Assembly (NCBI GenBank): GCA_963565915.1
Contig: OY751494.1
Coordinates: forward strand, 1,612,001-1,676,000
Reading direction: 5' to 3'
Origin: Entoloma clypeatum
Lineage: Eukaryota > Basidiomycota > Agaricomycetes > Agaricales > Entolomataceae
DNA: 64,000 bases
In this document: positions 10,854 through 22,422 of the stretch, piece by piece
Layout of the letters: every line of letters starts with the position of its first letter
Position numbering within the stretch: position 1 is the stretch's first letter
Position numbers and translations under genes: made by a program
The notes under the pieces: generated by a model
The model's input: only the letters and a program-made list of their open reading frames with translations
Told to the model about the DNA's origin: nothing
The model's database searches: none

Positions 10854-12322
10854 CTACCGCCTAGTTCTCTTGCCCGCCTGTTTGCGAACTTCCATCAGGG
10901 AAGCTCAAGTTAAAAGATTAAGGTAAAAAGCCTTTACCTGTTCATCATCCTGATCGAGACTCCGTTTACGTGACGGAGGGTCGACGTCCATGGCGTCAGC
11001 AACATTCGACCAAACGTTTATTTTCGAGTCCTCGCCCCCTGTAAGAAGCACATTACTCTGCGAACCATGAGATTAGTCAAGTTGTTTGAGGACCGCGCGG
11101 ATTTTACCCACTTGTTCATCCCATAATAGAGATCTCACTATTCCGACGTGTCCCGTAGACCATATTTTATGCAAGTACCAAGCGGCGGCGGGATTGGAGA
11201 GGTCAGTGTTCGAGAGCAATGCGATATCCCCTCTGAAAAGCATGAGAGAATGACTAAACTCAGGGGATGCCATACTAACTCGTTCGATCCAACAAAGACA
11301 CCCAGGTTGGGGGAGGTGGTTGAGTTAGCGGCACAGCTAATCAGGTAATCCGTGACCCATATTGTCTGTTCATGCAAAGCCGGATTTCGAATGTCAAGAC
11401 TTTGGCATTGGTCAAGCTGGAAGAGCTTTTGTCAAACCCGCAACAGAAGAAACCGAGGGGATGAAAAGGCAACACCTCATGTGTCCATGTGCTGAAGGTT
11501 TCCATATCACTTGCCGCCCATATCTTTGGAGTGGGAGACGCGAGAATCCAACTAGCCTGTGATACACTGCAGCCCCAGTTGCCTACATGGAAGACCGCTT
11601 CGTCTTCATCATCTTCATCTGCATTTGAGGTACTGATTAGCCCATCAGACGACGCGGAAAGTAGTGCATTATGCGGCATCCCAGACTCTGGTGGAGCGAA
11701 AGACAAAGTCGTTACATCATCTGAATGGGTGGATCCATGAGTTCGAAGGAGTGAGCCTGGATTTCTAGGATCCCTGATACTTGCAGTTGGAGCAAGGTTG
11801 GACGCAGAAAGACATGAATTCTCACCAATAAAGTATCAAGGCCTCCTCATGTTGAAGATCAGTCCCAGCGGCAACGGTCAATCCATCCGGCGAGACGTCA
11901 CAGGATAGCAGAGATCTGGCATTATTAACTAGATGATAAAATCGGTGTCTCTGGAATTTTTATAAACATCGTACATGGGCGACTGATTCCTTACTTTTGA
12001 TGCCATGCGATTTCGACCGCAGGTCCCAAAATTTAACACATCCGTCTTTTCCTGAGGAGACGAGTGTTCTTCCCAAGAACCCTCCGAGGTTCTCGACGAC
12101 GCGCAAAGAAGTGGTGGCGGTTGCATGGGCCTGGAAAGTATCCACGCGTTGCAGGGTCGATTTATCGAACACATCGATTACGTTCGACGGGGCGGACAAA
12201 GACGCAGCATAATAAGAAGGCAGATTCACCAGGGAAAGGATATAAGCTTCGGATGACGATTGAGACGATCTGAGAGGTGAACGAGACGTGCTGAACAGGG
12301 GCGATTCCGCCAGCGGTGACAT
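10854..12322 (-). CDS. WD40 repeat protein, WDR89-like
   Basis: A minus-strand gene of about six or seven exons starts MSPLAESPLFSTSR. Visible WD blades include GRTLVSSGKDGCVKFWDLR, LLSCDVSPDGLTVAAGTD..LILYWDPRN, a THSDDVTTLSFAP block followed by LLSASSDGLISTSN, GHVGIVRSLLWDEQ and NVLLTGGEDSKINVW. The HSDDVT block after an ILYWD element is characteristic of WDR89. An acidic insert (DEDDEDEA) and a basic tail (PSRKRSL, AGKRTRR) follow, perhaps a nuclear localisation signal. WDR89 has no well-defined biochemical role that I can name. It converges on MSS1 with only about 40 bp between stops. The last exon (AGKRTRR) is a prediction; read-through would end with LNLLT instead. Confidence 0.8.
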
Positions 12323-12779
12323 GACGATGAGAAAGCCAGACTACTTCTTGATTTACATAATACATACCTCCTCCTTCCAAACTTTTTTTTCCCGTTTCAC
12401 CTCGCCTTCGCCTCGCCACCGTCACCGCGCAAGTCGAGGACAGACAGAACACAGACCGTCGCCTTATTCCAGGCCCTACACTCTTTAGACCACCCGCGTT
12501 GCGCCTTGCGCAGAGCACTTGTTCGACACCGAGTTGTTCTGTTGTGACATACCTCATTACATATTACATTATGCGTCGCGGCCCTCGCCCTGGTCTGTAT
12601 CTTGCGCCCAATGTCTTTACTTGGCTTGCCAGACTGATCGTCATCACTGCCAGCTCCCCGCCGATTGCCGCAGCGTCTAGACTACACGTTAATTCCTGCT
12701 CCCTTGGGTATGTTCCCAGAATCTTCTGAGGACAACTTGTACATTTACTCTAGAGATATCAGATCTTTCCCTCCCTTTG
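12323..12779. other. Divergent intergenic region
   Basis: This is the stretch between the WDR89-like start and the next plus-strand ORF. It holds a 52-codon open frame (12570-12728, MRRGPRPGLYLAP) without a domain. A donor-like GTATGT at 12709 and an acceptor-like CTCTAG at 12750 suggest a 5' UTR intron for the downstream gene, but this is unproven. Confidence 0.3.
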
Positions 12780-13151
12780 ATGGCTGAGAAATCTCCCTTA
12801 CCTGCCATCATCGTGACTCCATCATCACCATCTTCCACCCGCGACTTCTCAATCGCCTTCCTCGCTCCACCTCCGAAGCCAACCATGAGCGAACGTCTCT
12901 CTTCCTTTTCGTCGTACAAACTCCCCTCCTTGTCCTGCAAGGCACGCACAATGTTTGTCCTCCTCATTATGATCTTTGTCCTAGTTTCCCATGTCGTCAC
13001 CCATCACTTGGCTGCTCGACGACCACATCTTGAGTTCTCCCTTCAGACGGGAGAGGCGCGCATCGTCGATACATCGATCCATTGGTTCAACTTTCGCTCA
13101 CTCGTGGGAGGGTCACCAGAGGCCAGGGATACAGCAACTATCATAAGCTAG
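12780..13151 (+). CDS. Hypothetical single-pass membrane protein
   Basis: The ORF of 123 residues begins MAEKSPLPAIIVTPSSPSS. A Ser/Pro-rich N-terminal part is followed by a basic residue and one hydrophobic segment (MFVLLIMIFVLVSHVV, about residues 61-76), then a short hydrophilic tail. This arrangement fits a type II membrane protein. No known domain is visible. The 3' end is doubtful: a potential 48 bp intron starting with GTGGGAG at about 13106 would remove the stop and continue into 13154 and beyond. So this may be only the first exon of a longer gene. Confidence 0.4.
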   Translation: MAEKSPLPAIIVTPSSPSSTRDFSIAFLAPPPKPTMSERLSSFSSYKLPSLSCKARTMFVLLIMIFVLVSHVVTHHLAARRPHLEFSLQTGEARIVDTSIHWFNFRSLVGGSPEARDTATIIS

Positions 13152-14141
13152 GTCCCCTGCCTCAACGTCATGTTGCGCAACAACGGACAATACGAGTACG
13201 ATTTAATTCTTCGACCCACCGGGCTTTTCGTTTGCCCTGACAGTTCACCCTTATGGTCGATAATATGTGTGGTTGTTCGCTAGATCTCATTCAATTTATA
13301 TCCTCTTGGAAATCAAGCATCATGATGACGACAACCTATCTCGTCAATGACCTTTTCCTCGAGTCTCGTTCTTACGCCCATGTAATCCACAAGGCTACAT
13401 CGTATTGCGACTACCTCTCAGAGATCCATTCGGAAGAACCTTTCGTCAACATCAAGACTAGCCAAGGAGTGTATCGACAAAATTATATGGTTGACCTTGG
13501 TCGGTCATGTGTATGGTCTCCACCTTCCTCTCCTATCCATGAAAGGCTTATTACAGACACTTCATTTGAACACTAACTTCAACCTACATATAGCATCACC
13601 CCTCCTCAGCCACACAGGGGGGATCTCGTCATTCATTAAGGATGGCGCTGACTAGCGCTGACCTTGTGCAACTCAGCAGTTTATATCACCGGCTGGAACC
13701 GTTTGCCGAGGATCGGGCCTGTGGGGACTCCTACTGGACTCCTCGAGGCTCGAGGCACTCCAGATTGTTTGTATGTATGATCCATCGATGTGTCACCCTG
13801 CCACTTGATTGTGATGCGCCTTGTTCTTCCAATGTATACATACTACCACTTGTGCACCCACCAATCTTCATACATCTATCTCGACGAATGCCGTTTTGTT
13901 CCCAGTCCATCTCACCCTCACTTCCAATCGAAGTCTTGCTGTGCTTTGCCAACGCCAAGCACTGGCAGCGTTCGTCAGGTACGGTTGATCAAAAATGCAT
14001 AACATCCCCTGTGTATCAGGACCTATCAGGACAGCCCTAAAAATTATTAATAACTCCATTCTGGATCTTTGACGGCCATCCATAAAAAGTCACAAAATGT
14101 ATTGTTCACACTAGGCACCACCATCCTCTCCCCTTCTCGCC
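13152..14141 (+). other. Unassigned stretch, possibly exons of the preceding gene
   Basis: Several plus-strand frames look partly coding but cannot be joined with confidence. One segment near 13676-13775 reads VYITGWNRLPRIGPVGTPTG, which resembles a real exon but matches no family I can name safely. Another open segment at 13320-13576 is rich in Ser and Tyr. There is no RNA gene or repeat that I can see. Confidence 0.25.
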
Positions 14142-15105
14142 ATGGCCAGTTTACTCCCAACGATTCGTATTGCTGCTCTTGGTATGCATTGTCCCGCTTC
14201 TTTTGACGAACTCCATGCTGAAGACATACAGGCACTACCACTTTTCTCTCTCTCATCGTTCTTGGTTTAGCTGCCCATGTGACGAACCTCACCGTTGGAT
14301 ATTTTGGCGGATACTTCACGTTTGCCGCTCTATCCATCGCCACCGCGATTCTTTCCATTTTATCTCTTCCAGTCATGTGCGTTCTCATTTCGTCCTTCTG
14401 TGTCCTTTCCTCTCATCCTTATCAAGGATCATTGTCGATACGATGCGCAAAGGCGCGTTCACCTCCTTGATCGTTGTGGAGCTGGTCTGGCTTGGTGAGC
14501 TACCATCCTGGATCTGTTCTTCTAGTTTCTTGATTATTCTCCTTCAAGGTATTCTATGGGTACTCTGGTTAGCCAGCGCCGCAACAGCGTCTCAAGCTTC
14601 CTTGCTCTTCAGTGCAGGATGCCGCTATAGGTTCGGTAAGAGCACACCAACATGAGTTTAACGACCTGAATTTATACTTCCCGTCATCAGACGTCGTTTC
14701 TGAAACTTGTCGTGAATTTTCTGCCATTCAGGCGTTCGCCCACTTAAATTGGCTCATCCGTGAGTGCTATTCATCACCTGAACTTTGATGATCCAGTTTA
14801 CTCATAAACCACTCGCAACTTCAGTTCTCAGCTACTCTGGTGTTCTATTCGCGTTCAGCATCAATGCTGCTAACCGCGGAGTCCCTATATGGAGTCAATC
14901 CGTGAAATCCGCTGATTTCAATGCCTCGGCTCCGCCTCAGGCTGCTCTACCAGCAATGCAGCAGCCACAAAGCACCGGGTTCCCTCAAGTTTCGGCTCCT
15001 CAGTTCGCCCCTCAGTTTGCCCCTCAGCACGTTGGCGCCGCACCTGGCTGGACTGGTCAACCCCAGGCTCCTAGCCCCGCTCAGCCCACCCCCATCCAGG
15101 TTTAA
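14142..15105 (+). CDS. Four-TM MARVEL-like membrane protein
   Basis: Six exons (14142-14181, 14232-14376, 14427-14494, 14549-14635, 14691-14759, 14825-15105) give 229 residues. Hydrophobic segments: TFLSLIVLGLAAHVTNLTVG, FTFAALSIATAILSILSLPV, LIVVELVWLGILWVLWLASA, and LLSYSGVLFAFSINAAN, with a Cys-containing loop (FSAGCRYRFDVVSETC) before the last. This is the tetraspan layout of fungal MARVEL/Nce102-like proteins. A cytosolic tail rich in Gln/Ala/Pro with repeats of APQFAPQ follows and ends TPIQV. Likely at the plasma membrane or in eisosome-type domains, by analogy only. Identity to a named family member is uncertain. Confidence 0.8.
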
Positions 15106-15300
15106 AACAAATGTCCTGCCTTTGGATCGAGTACACTATACCATTTCCTTTTGTTTTCAGTAGGGTTGTATTCGAAGGTGTATCGGACTTACCAGCCAGT
15201 AGCTACATAATGTCGTACCTTTCTGTTCAATTCAAGTCATGCTAGCGTTGAAACTCGCGTCACTTGTGACGAGCGCAATTGACGTGACGGAACAAGGTTG

Positions 15301-16260
15301 ATGCTCTTCCGTTGTGCTTTCCACTCATGGCGAGTCAATGCATCCAGCTCAAGCGCTTTCCATAGCGTTTCCCGCCACCCTCTGTCTTCTGGTATCATAG
15401 GACGGCCGCTGGCTAGCAGGTACAGACAAGTGAGATATGCCTCAAGTTTCGGGGAACGGAATTCTGTGGGAGTCGGTATCATACCCACTCATCCTTCTGC
15501 ATTGCCTATCTCAGAGCTTTTGCAGGTGTTCACCCCTAGATCTGCCGCTCTCTTTATTGCCACTGGGATTGTATTATTCTTTTACTTCCGACACGAGAAG
15601 GCACAGTTGCTCGAAAAACGCGGTACGGACCCTGCTATGTCGCCCTGCATGCGATTGATTCCCATTGGCCTCAAACAGAGCAAGAACGTGCAAGTAAACA
15701 GTACGGTCGACCGCAAGTAGGGGGCCCATTCAGTCTCACGACATCCGACGGCCAGCCCTTCACAGAACAAAATCTCCTGGGCAAGTGGTCACTTGTCTAT
15801 TTTGGCTTCACGAATTGCCCCGATATCTGCCCACAAGAACTTGACAAGATGACGGCTGTTCTGGACGTAGTCGGTATGTCAATCAAGGCTGTCAACACCG
15901 TCGTGACTGACAGGAGTTGCAGAGAAAGAACATGGTAAAATATTCCAACCTTTGTTTATCACAGTAGACCCCGCCCGAGACACGCCTTCGCGAATTGGAC
16001 GATACCTCAAAGATTTTCACCCGTCTTTTGTTGGTCTCGTCGGGAGTTATGACGTGACAAAAGCCGTTTGCAAAGCCTACCGTGTTTATTTTTCGACGCC
16101 GCCAAATTCGGACCCTGCAGGCGACTACCTCGTTGACCACTCCATCTTTGTCTACCTGATGGACCCGCATGGGAAGTTCGTCGATGCCTGTGGACAGAGT
16201 GTACCGAAAGAGGATATTGTCGAGAAAATACGAGAAGCGGTCAGGGAGTGGAAAGAATAG
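15301..16260 (+). CDS. SCO1: Sco1, mitochondrial copper chaperone for cytochrome c oxidase
   Basis: Three exons (15301-15622, 15679-15873, 15923-16260) give 284 residues. The N-terminus (MLFRCAFHSWRVN..) is basic and Ser-rich, as in a mitochondrial presequence. One transmembrane helix (AALFIATGIVLFFYF) anchors the thioredoxin-fold domain in the inner membrane. The copper site is complete: CPDIC (CxxxC) after VYFGFTN, and the His in YLVDHS. The family motifs QVGGPFSL, FITVDPARDTP and DPHGKFVDACG are all present. Sco1 passes copper to the CuA site of Cox2. No defects are seen. Confidence 0.96.
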
Positions 16261-16472
16261 TTCAGATTAGAGTAGATTGTACTATCTCCTCACATTGGGG
16301 TGCCCCAGGGACCATCTCATCAAAATTTGGGGGTCGAGGCTTGACCGCGTGGGGTTCATTTTTCTCATCTGCCACGGCGTAGTGTTTAAATAGCAGCACC
16401 CTTTGTTTCTCGGGCGCGTTTATAGCGCGCTCTTGTTCCTCCTTGTTCCTCAGTCTTCCTTTCCTTGGATTC

Positions 16473-18331
16473 ATGGACGCGCTATTCCAGCCGTTGGCCG
16501 ACCTAGTCGGTGCCAGCGTGGACCAAATCAAAGTCGGTCTCTGTGGCAAATTCACATATGGGAATGCTAACATGTCGCCTTGCTGCAGCTAATTTCATGT
16601 CTTCTAATTGCATACCCTCTGGGCAGCGTTTTTGTTCGTCTGCCGTCAACCCAACCAGCATTCAGGCACTTGTTCAGCATCACGGTCGCCCTGTTGTTCT
16701 TCTTCCCGGTTTTGAAAATGTACTCGGCGTTCTTCCAACTTCTTGCTAGCATACTTGGCACCTATTGCATCGCTCGTTTTGACCATAGTTCGCGCATGCC
16801 ATGGATTGCCTTTGTGTGCGTGCCCTCCACCTGATGCCATCCACTTGTGTTTTTAATTATTGGTCTAGATTCGTTATGGGGCATTTGACTGTCAAGTAAA
16901 TCATTCTCCCTTCCCCCTCCAAACTGCATCTGATTTCTTCTGAAGCCATGTCATCCGCGCCATGTACCAGCTGAGCTACGAGACAATGGAAATCACCGGT
17001 CCTCAAATGGTTTTAACCATGAAACTCACGACCTTCGCTTGGAACGTCTGGGATGGTCGACGACCTGCTGAGGTACGCCACCCCAAACTGAGAATAATGG
17101 GTTCATGTGGCTGATTCGTTCGCAAGGACTTGGACAAATGGCAGATGGAGAAGCGTATCGTCAACTTCCCGTCCTTGCTCGAATTCCTTGGATACGCGTA
17201 TTTATCGTTCACAGTCACGTCTCACTTGTATTGACCGTTCCTCCTTTCTAGTTTCTACTTCCCTGGGATGTTAGTCGGGCCCTACCTTGATTTGGCCGAA
17301 TATCGCAGCTTGATCAGCGAATCCGCTTTCGAAGGCAACAACAACAAATCAGCCCGCAAACTCCCTTCAGGCAGGAAACGTGTTGCGTATTTCAAGATGT
17401 TCATGGGTCTGGTGTACCTCGGCGTCTTCGTAGTTTTCGGCGGACAGAATAATTTCTCCACTGCTTTGACACCCTGGTTCGCAGAGCGCGGGGCATTCAC
17501 TCGTATCGCCCTGTTCCAGTTGTACGGTATCTTCGAACGTTGCAAGTACTACGCTATCTGGACTCTCACAGAGGTATAATATTCATCCAGTCATTCACCC
17601 TGTCCTCTGAAAGAAACTTTTATTTACAGGGAGCGAGTATTGTCACCGGCCTTGGTTTCACGGGTTTCAGCCCAGAGGGTAAATCCCGCTGGGAAGGCGC
17701 AGCTAATGTGGACGTCTTGAAAATCGAATTTGCGCCCAATTTCAAGGTCCTTCTCGATTCTTGGAATATGAAGACCAATGTCTGGCTTAGGGAGTGCGTA
17801 TACAAACGCGTCACGCCAAAGGGGAAGAAACCAGGCAATAAGAGCAGCATGATTACCTTCCTGACGAGTGCTTTCTGGGTACGGGTCCAACACACTGACT
17901 GTAGAGTATCTATTCTTACTTTTGAACCATAGCATGGAATTGCGGGCGGGTACTATCTCACTTTCCTCATGGGCGGCTTTATCACCAGCGTTGCACGGCT
18001 CGCTCGCAGCAACATCCGTCCCCTCCTCCTGCGCGAACCTGACCAGCCTGCTTCTTTCAAGAAAAGGCTCTATGACATCGCAGGCACGGTGTTATCTATT
18101 CTGATCCTCAATTACGCCGCCGCCCCATTCATGATTCTCACTATAACGGATTCGATCGAGGCCTGGAAGCGTCTCGCCTTCTACGGCCACATCACCGTAT
18201 TTGGCGGATTACTCTTTTTCAACGGAGGAGGCTCCAAGTACTTCAAGCACCTCCAAATGAAGCGCGGCATCGTCCAAACCGATAAAAAGCCCAAGGGTGC
18301 CCCTAATGGCACAAGTACATACAAATCGTAG
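16473..18331 (+). CDS. ALE1: MBOAT lysophospholipid acyltransferase (Ale1-like)
   Basis: Eight exons (16473-16532, 16589-16815, 16869-16895, 16946-17072, 17127-17197, 17252-17573, 17630-17878, 17933-18331) give 493 residues. Many hydrophobic helices are visible. Family marks include MGHLTVNHVIRAMYQLS, FPSLLEFLGYAFYFPG, LVGPYLDLAEY, the Asn-rich WNMKTNVWLRECVYKR block and the presumed catalytic His in SAFWHGIAGGYY. These belong to the membrane-bound O-acyltransferase branch that reacylates lysophospholipids with acyl-CoA in the ER (Lands cycle). The C-terminus is basic (KGAPNGTSTYKS) without a clear KKXX signal. It converges on the RBR ligase gene. Preferred substrate head group cannot be read from the sequence. 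Confidence 0.93.
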
Positions 18332-18502
18332 AGTTCCTGGATTCAATGGAGAATATACCTCTTGAAGGTAGATGGGTGGCTATGTATAGATAGAATCGAG
18401 GTTGTGGTTTGGAATACTTACATAGCTAACGACACACTGAATATATCTGGATCAATTAACTTATAACATGTACAGAGTTACAGGACTTCACGTTTCCACC
18501 TT

Positions 18503-21500
18503 TTACATCACAATACAACCCCAGCCACTATCCTCTCGGCGACGCGGCTGACGTTCCGCTACCTGTCTGCGATATTCCCTCTCCCACACTCCTTGCTCTG
18601 CACGAAGACGTTCCAAAGTTCTCTGTCTCTCTGCTTGTTCCCTTGCTGCTTGTTCCCTTGCCACTCGGTCTGCTTGTTCCCTCGCTGCTCTTTCCCTCAC
18701 TGCCCTTTCCCTTGTTGCTTGTTCTTGTGCTGCTGCCGCTTGTTGATGCGCCATCCACCTGGCTTGCAAACCATCGTCCAAAGGGGGCTGAACGCGAGGC
18801 TGTTCTTGTTGCAACTCGTACTGCCTTTGGAGTTGTGCTGCATATTGAAGGTCCGCATTCTGGTGTTGTCCATCCTGGTCGAAAGCCCCGCCATGCGTGT
18901 CCGCAAGATGTCTGTAGATCTCATCTCTGGGAAAGACTCCCATACACCTCCAACAAACATGAGCACCACACCGACATGTCATATGGTTGCATCCTTCTGT
19001 TTTCTCTATCCAAACCTGACACGAGGGACATTTTTTGACCCCATTCATGGTAGCCCAATTGTTGTTGAGTGCCTCTTCTTCCTGAGTTTTGCGGCGATTG
19101 CGCTCTTCACATGTCATCCCTTCATGAGCCTCCTCGTGACAAGACGGACAAACTTCCGCGAAGCAGGATGGACACTTCAGCATACCATCCACGTTGCACC
19201 GGTAGATCTGAGTGCAGTCTGGAGTGGTGCAATATCTGAATTGCTGTGGGTGGCGATCAAGGTAGGCGGAAAAAACAACGTCCACGAGGTGTTTGTACTG
19301 CTGTGGACGCAAAAACCTTTGAATGACAGGAATAGGTATGGGCACTTTGCACTTGGCTTCGTCTCCCATGCACATCAAAGGGAATACCTTGGTGTCCGCG
19401 GCCGAGGTTAGGTAATGTCGAATACATGGGGTGCAATAGACGTGTTTGCAACCCAGCTTGACTGGGTGTGAGACTTCGTCATAACAAATCGGGCAGACGT
19501 CGTCCCCATCTGCACCTGGACCAGCGAAATCCATGTCATTCATGGCCTGCTCGAAAACGACGTCAATTGCATGTCTTGCCTCCTCGCCACCGCGCAGTGT
19601 AAGTTTACAAGGCCGCGACGCCAGATCCAATGTCACTGCATCATCTCCCAGTCTTTCCTTCAACGCAGCCAAGCCCTTGCGCACAAGATAACCGACTGCT
19701 TGTCGTTTCACAGGAATTGTCCACTCCAGACGTGCGAGGCGTGATACTTCGTCCGCTACCATTTGACGCGCCCGTTCCTTTCGATCATCATCTCCATACA
19801 TCCTCAACGCCTGGATCTTCCAGTCACACCAAAGGTAAACGCCTGCGTCCGTATATACCTTGGCCAAGAATTCCCTCCCTTTCGGAAAGGAGAACGATCG
19901 ATGCCAAAAGGTCGCATCAAGCCTCTCTCCAGCCACCATTGTTTCTACTCGGACTTTCAATGCACCGACAGCCTTCTTCTCTTCTCCGATTACTCTGACG
20001 AAAACTCTCTTGGCATGCCTATTTTCTTGGATTCGTACCTGGGACGCTTTGCTCCCGTTCCCAGCAAGAGAGTCCCAGTTACGTTTCTGAGCATGGTATT
20101 GTTCGGGCGGGAAGCTGACAACGTATTGAAGGGGTTTGGGGATGAAAAGACGGAACAGAGGATAGTCAGGCTCAAGGCGAATCCCATCTAAGGAGTCACG
20201 AGCACTCTGGGCTTGCTCCCAAGTCTCGAAGCGTGCTTTGACTGTGACATTGCCATCCAGTTGTTGATTTTGTTCGAAACTTTGCAATCCGCAGATGCGG
20301 TCCAAACGTCGCCTCAGAGCAACAAGAAGCTCCTGAAGATTATACGCCATTGATTTGAGAGGCTTGATCGAAACCGTTCCAGCGAATTCTGCAACCTGAT
20401 GGGGTAAGATATCTAGTGGAAGACCGATGATTTTGATGGATTCGGGGGTATAGTATTTGAGAGCGGGACCAGTAGGGGGCCGGTTCATTTCCACTTTGAC
20501 TCTGCGACCAACAAAAACAGCGTTATCCAAAGTCCGGGCCTTCTCGCGAGCAAGTTGCATGTCATGATAAATGGCGATCATGGTGGTAGACGGTGCTCGC
20601 CAAGTGATGGTGAGAACGTTGGCATCGTGCGAAGATGACTGACCCATGGCTTCCGCAGAGATGTTTTCCCCGAACTCGAAGTGGAGTGTTTCGTTTCTAA
20701 ATTTGATCCCGTCCAGACCGACGGCAACGGGGCCACCTTGGGCTCTGCTTGTCAAGATGATAGCCTCTTGATGTCCTCCATTTGTCGAGATTCTGTCAAT
20801 GAGGATGGTATCACGGTCGATGCCTTGTTGCGTAAAGAGCTCGATAATTTCATGCGGTTTCGCGTCCGAAGGAAGATTTTTGATGGTCAAGCGGCAGGAT
20901 TCAAATCCGCTGACGACATGTCGGATGTCAAGCCCTGAGCCAACAGTCACGAGTGTAGATCCAAGCACTTGATGCTGCGCGGTGAAGGCAGCTTCTCTCT
21001 CAATGCGAAGCGCTTCCTCCGCTGCTTGGCGAGCTTTACGCTCAGCCTCCTGGCGCACTCTCTCCTCTGCGGCCAGTCGGGCCCTTTCTGCCGCTGCCCG
21101 TCGAGCTTCTTCTTCGGCTGCTCGTCGAGCTGCTTCTGCTAGTCGTTGAGCTTCTTCGGCTGCTCGTCGAGCCTCTTCTGCTGCCCATCGAGCTTTTTCC
21201 TCTGCTGCTTGTCGAGCCTTTCGCTCAGCTTCCTGTCGCTCGCTGAATACACGCTTGCGGTCGGCTTCTTGAGCCAGGAGCGCCTGTATTTCACCTTCCC
21301 ATTGTGAGGAATCCTGTCGCAGTCCTTCCTCTACACCTTGCCCCCCGAATTGGCTCTTCCAAGGCCTAGGAGCCCGAGTGGATTGCAATCCTTCCCGAGG
21401 TACAATGTCAGGCCCTCGTGGCTATAAATCGAGTTGGTACAAGGAATTAAGGCAAATCCGAAGACTGACCTGGGCGGCAATCGTATCATGACTGAAACGA

Positions 21501-22037
21501 CAGCCTTTATCTCCCCGTGAGCATTTCCCATGCCTTCTCCACTCCCAGCACACGCCTTGGTTCTCACGACGCGGGACCTCTATCTGCGCAGGAGTCGAGG
21601 ACTGATCGTTTACACCATTGTTCGCTGAGCTAAATAAGTTCGGAGTTAACTACGCGATCCTCGAGAACATATGTCACATACTACAACTTTACTTACCTGC
21701 TTGCTTTGCCACTTGGATTGGGCTTCAAGTTCCTTTTACCTCTCTTCCCCCGAGGTGCGTTGTTGTCTGAATTCTGAGTGTTACCCTTTCAAATGCATCG
21801 CTATTAAACATGTACCAAGTATACTATGAGACTCGCAGTCAAACGTACGGCTCGTTGTCCAATCTCGTTCAAGTTATGGGAGAATTTGCAGCGTTCACCA
21901 TACCGACAAGTTCCTCTTCGATAGAGAACGCATGGGAGTTTACCATCTCCTTGAGAGGCGTTGGTAATGTGGTTTGCTTCATTTTGCCCCAAAGGTGTTG
22001 TGGAGGTAGTAAGGTGTGCGAGTCCACCTGAAGACAT
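18503..22037 (-). CDS. CCCH zinc finger / RRM-like / RBR E3 ubiquitin ligase
   Basis: The gene has three small 5' exons and one long 3' exon (about 21.4-18.5 kb), for roughly 1,090 residues starting MSSGGLAHLT at 22037. Two CCCH fingers come first (C-x7-C-x5-C-x3-H in CVLYRRGTCRYGERCKFSH; C-x8-C-x6-C-x3-H in CWEWRRHGKCSRGDKGCRFSH). A long Ala/Glu/Arg coiled coil follows, then an RRM-like segment (SCRLTIKNLPSDAKPHEI) and further RNA-binding-like modules. The C-terminal RBR has RING1 (CPICYDEV..CKHVYCTPC), IBR (CTTPDCTQIYRC..) and RING2 (CPSCQVWIEKTEGCNHMTC) with the presumed catalytic Cys in EGCNHMTC. It ends with another charged coiled coil. RBR ligases transfer ubiquitin through a thioester. 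The RNA-binding modules suggest RNA-linked ubiquitination (inference). Confidence 0.9.
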
Positions 22038-22090
22038 TGTAGATGGAGAAAGGGCGTGCACATGCCTCGAAGCCCCTTATATACAGCTTC

Positions 22091-22113
22091 GAGCGTCTAT
22101 TATGTAGACGCTC
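22091..22113. promoter_or_regulatory. Perfect 9 bp hairpin upstream of the RBR gene
   Basis: GAGCGTCTA and TAGACGCTC are exact reverse complements around a five-base loop. It lies 54 bases upstream of the RBR start, so it could form in the 5' UTR of that transcript. It also lies about 70 bases past the 3' end of the tRNA. A role is not shown. Confidence 0.45.
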
Positions 22114-22181
22114 AGGCACTTCTCTTGCGAGACTCTGAAGGAAGGATTGAGCTGAGAGACGAGGTACTAAGCAAAAAGATC

Positions 22182-22271
22182 ATCCTTCAAACCGGGATCG
22201 AACCGGTGGCCTCGGGATAATTTTTGTAACCAATTACAGTCCCACGCTCTTCCAACTGAGCTATCGAAGGA
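22182..22271 (-). tRNA. tRNA-Tyr (GUA) with a 15 nt intron
   Basis: On the minus strand the acceptor stem TCCTTCG pairs with TGAAGGA (one G-T). The D arm reads TAGCTCAGTTGGAAGAGC. The anticodon stem TGGGA pairs with TCCCG, around a loop C-T-G-T-A-A with anticodon GTA. A 15 base insertion follows position 37, the canonical intron site of nuclear tRNAs and the rule for tRNA-Tyr. The T arm is ACCGG-TTCGATC-CCGGT, giving a normal B box. The base after the acceptor stem (position 73) is T, whereas eukaryotic tRNA-Tyr usually has A there. This is the one oddity. Confidence 0.92.
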
Positions 22272-22422
22272 TATATAAAGCTGTAATGGACATGCCAGTA
22301 GAGGTGATGTCACGACGGAGATTGATGGCACGAGACAACAGGGGTAAACACGTTGTGCAATAAATAGCCATTATAACATGTGGCTACGTCAGCCATCGTC
22401 ATCTTTTTTGACCCCACTTGGC

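Noticed and set aside
18593..19411. A 272-codon plus-strand frame opposite the RBR ligase
   Set aside because: It is antisense to the RING and IBR cysteines and is Cys/Leu-rich only for that reason.
22378..22422. Upstream ATG as start of the bZIP gene
   Set aside because: It is possible, but the residues before MSSTSRSS have no conserved look; I kept the downstream ATG and noted the alternative.
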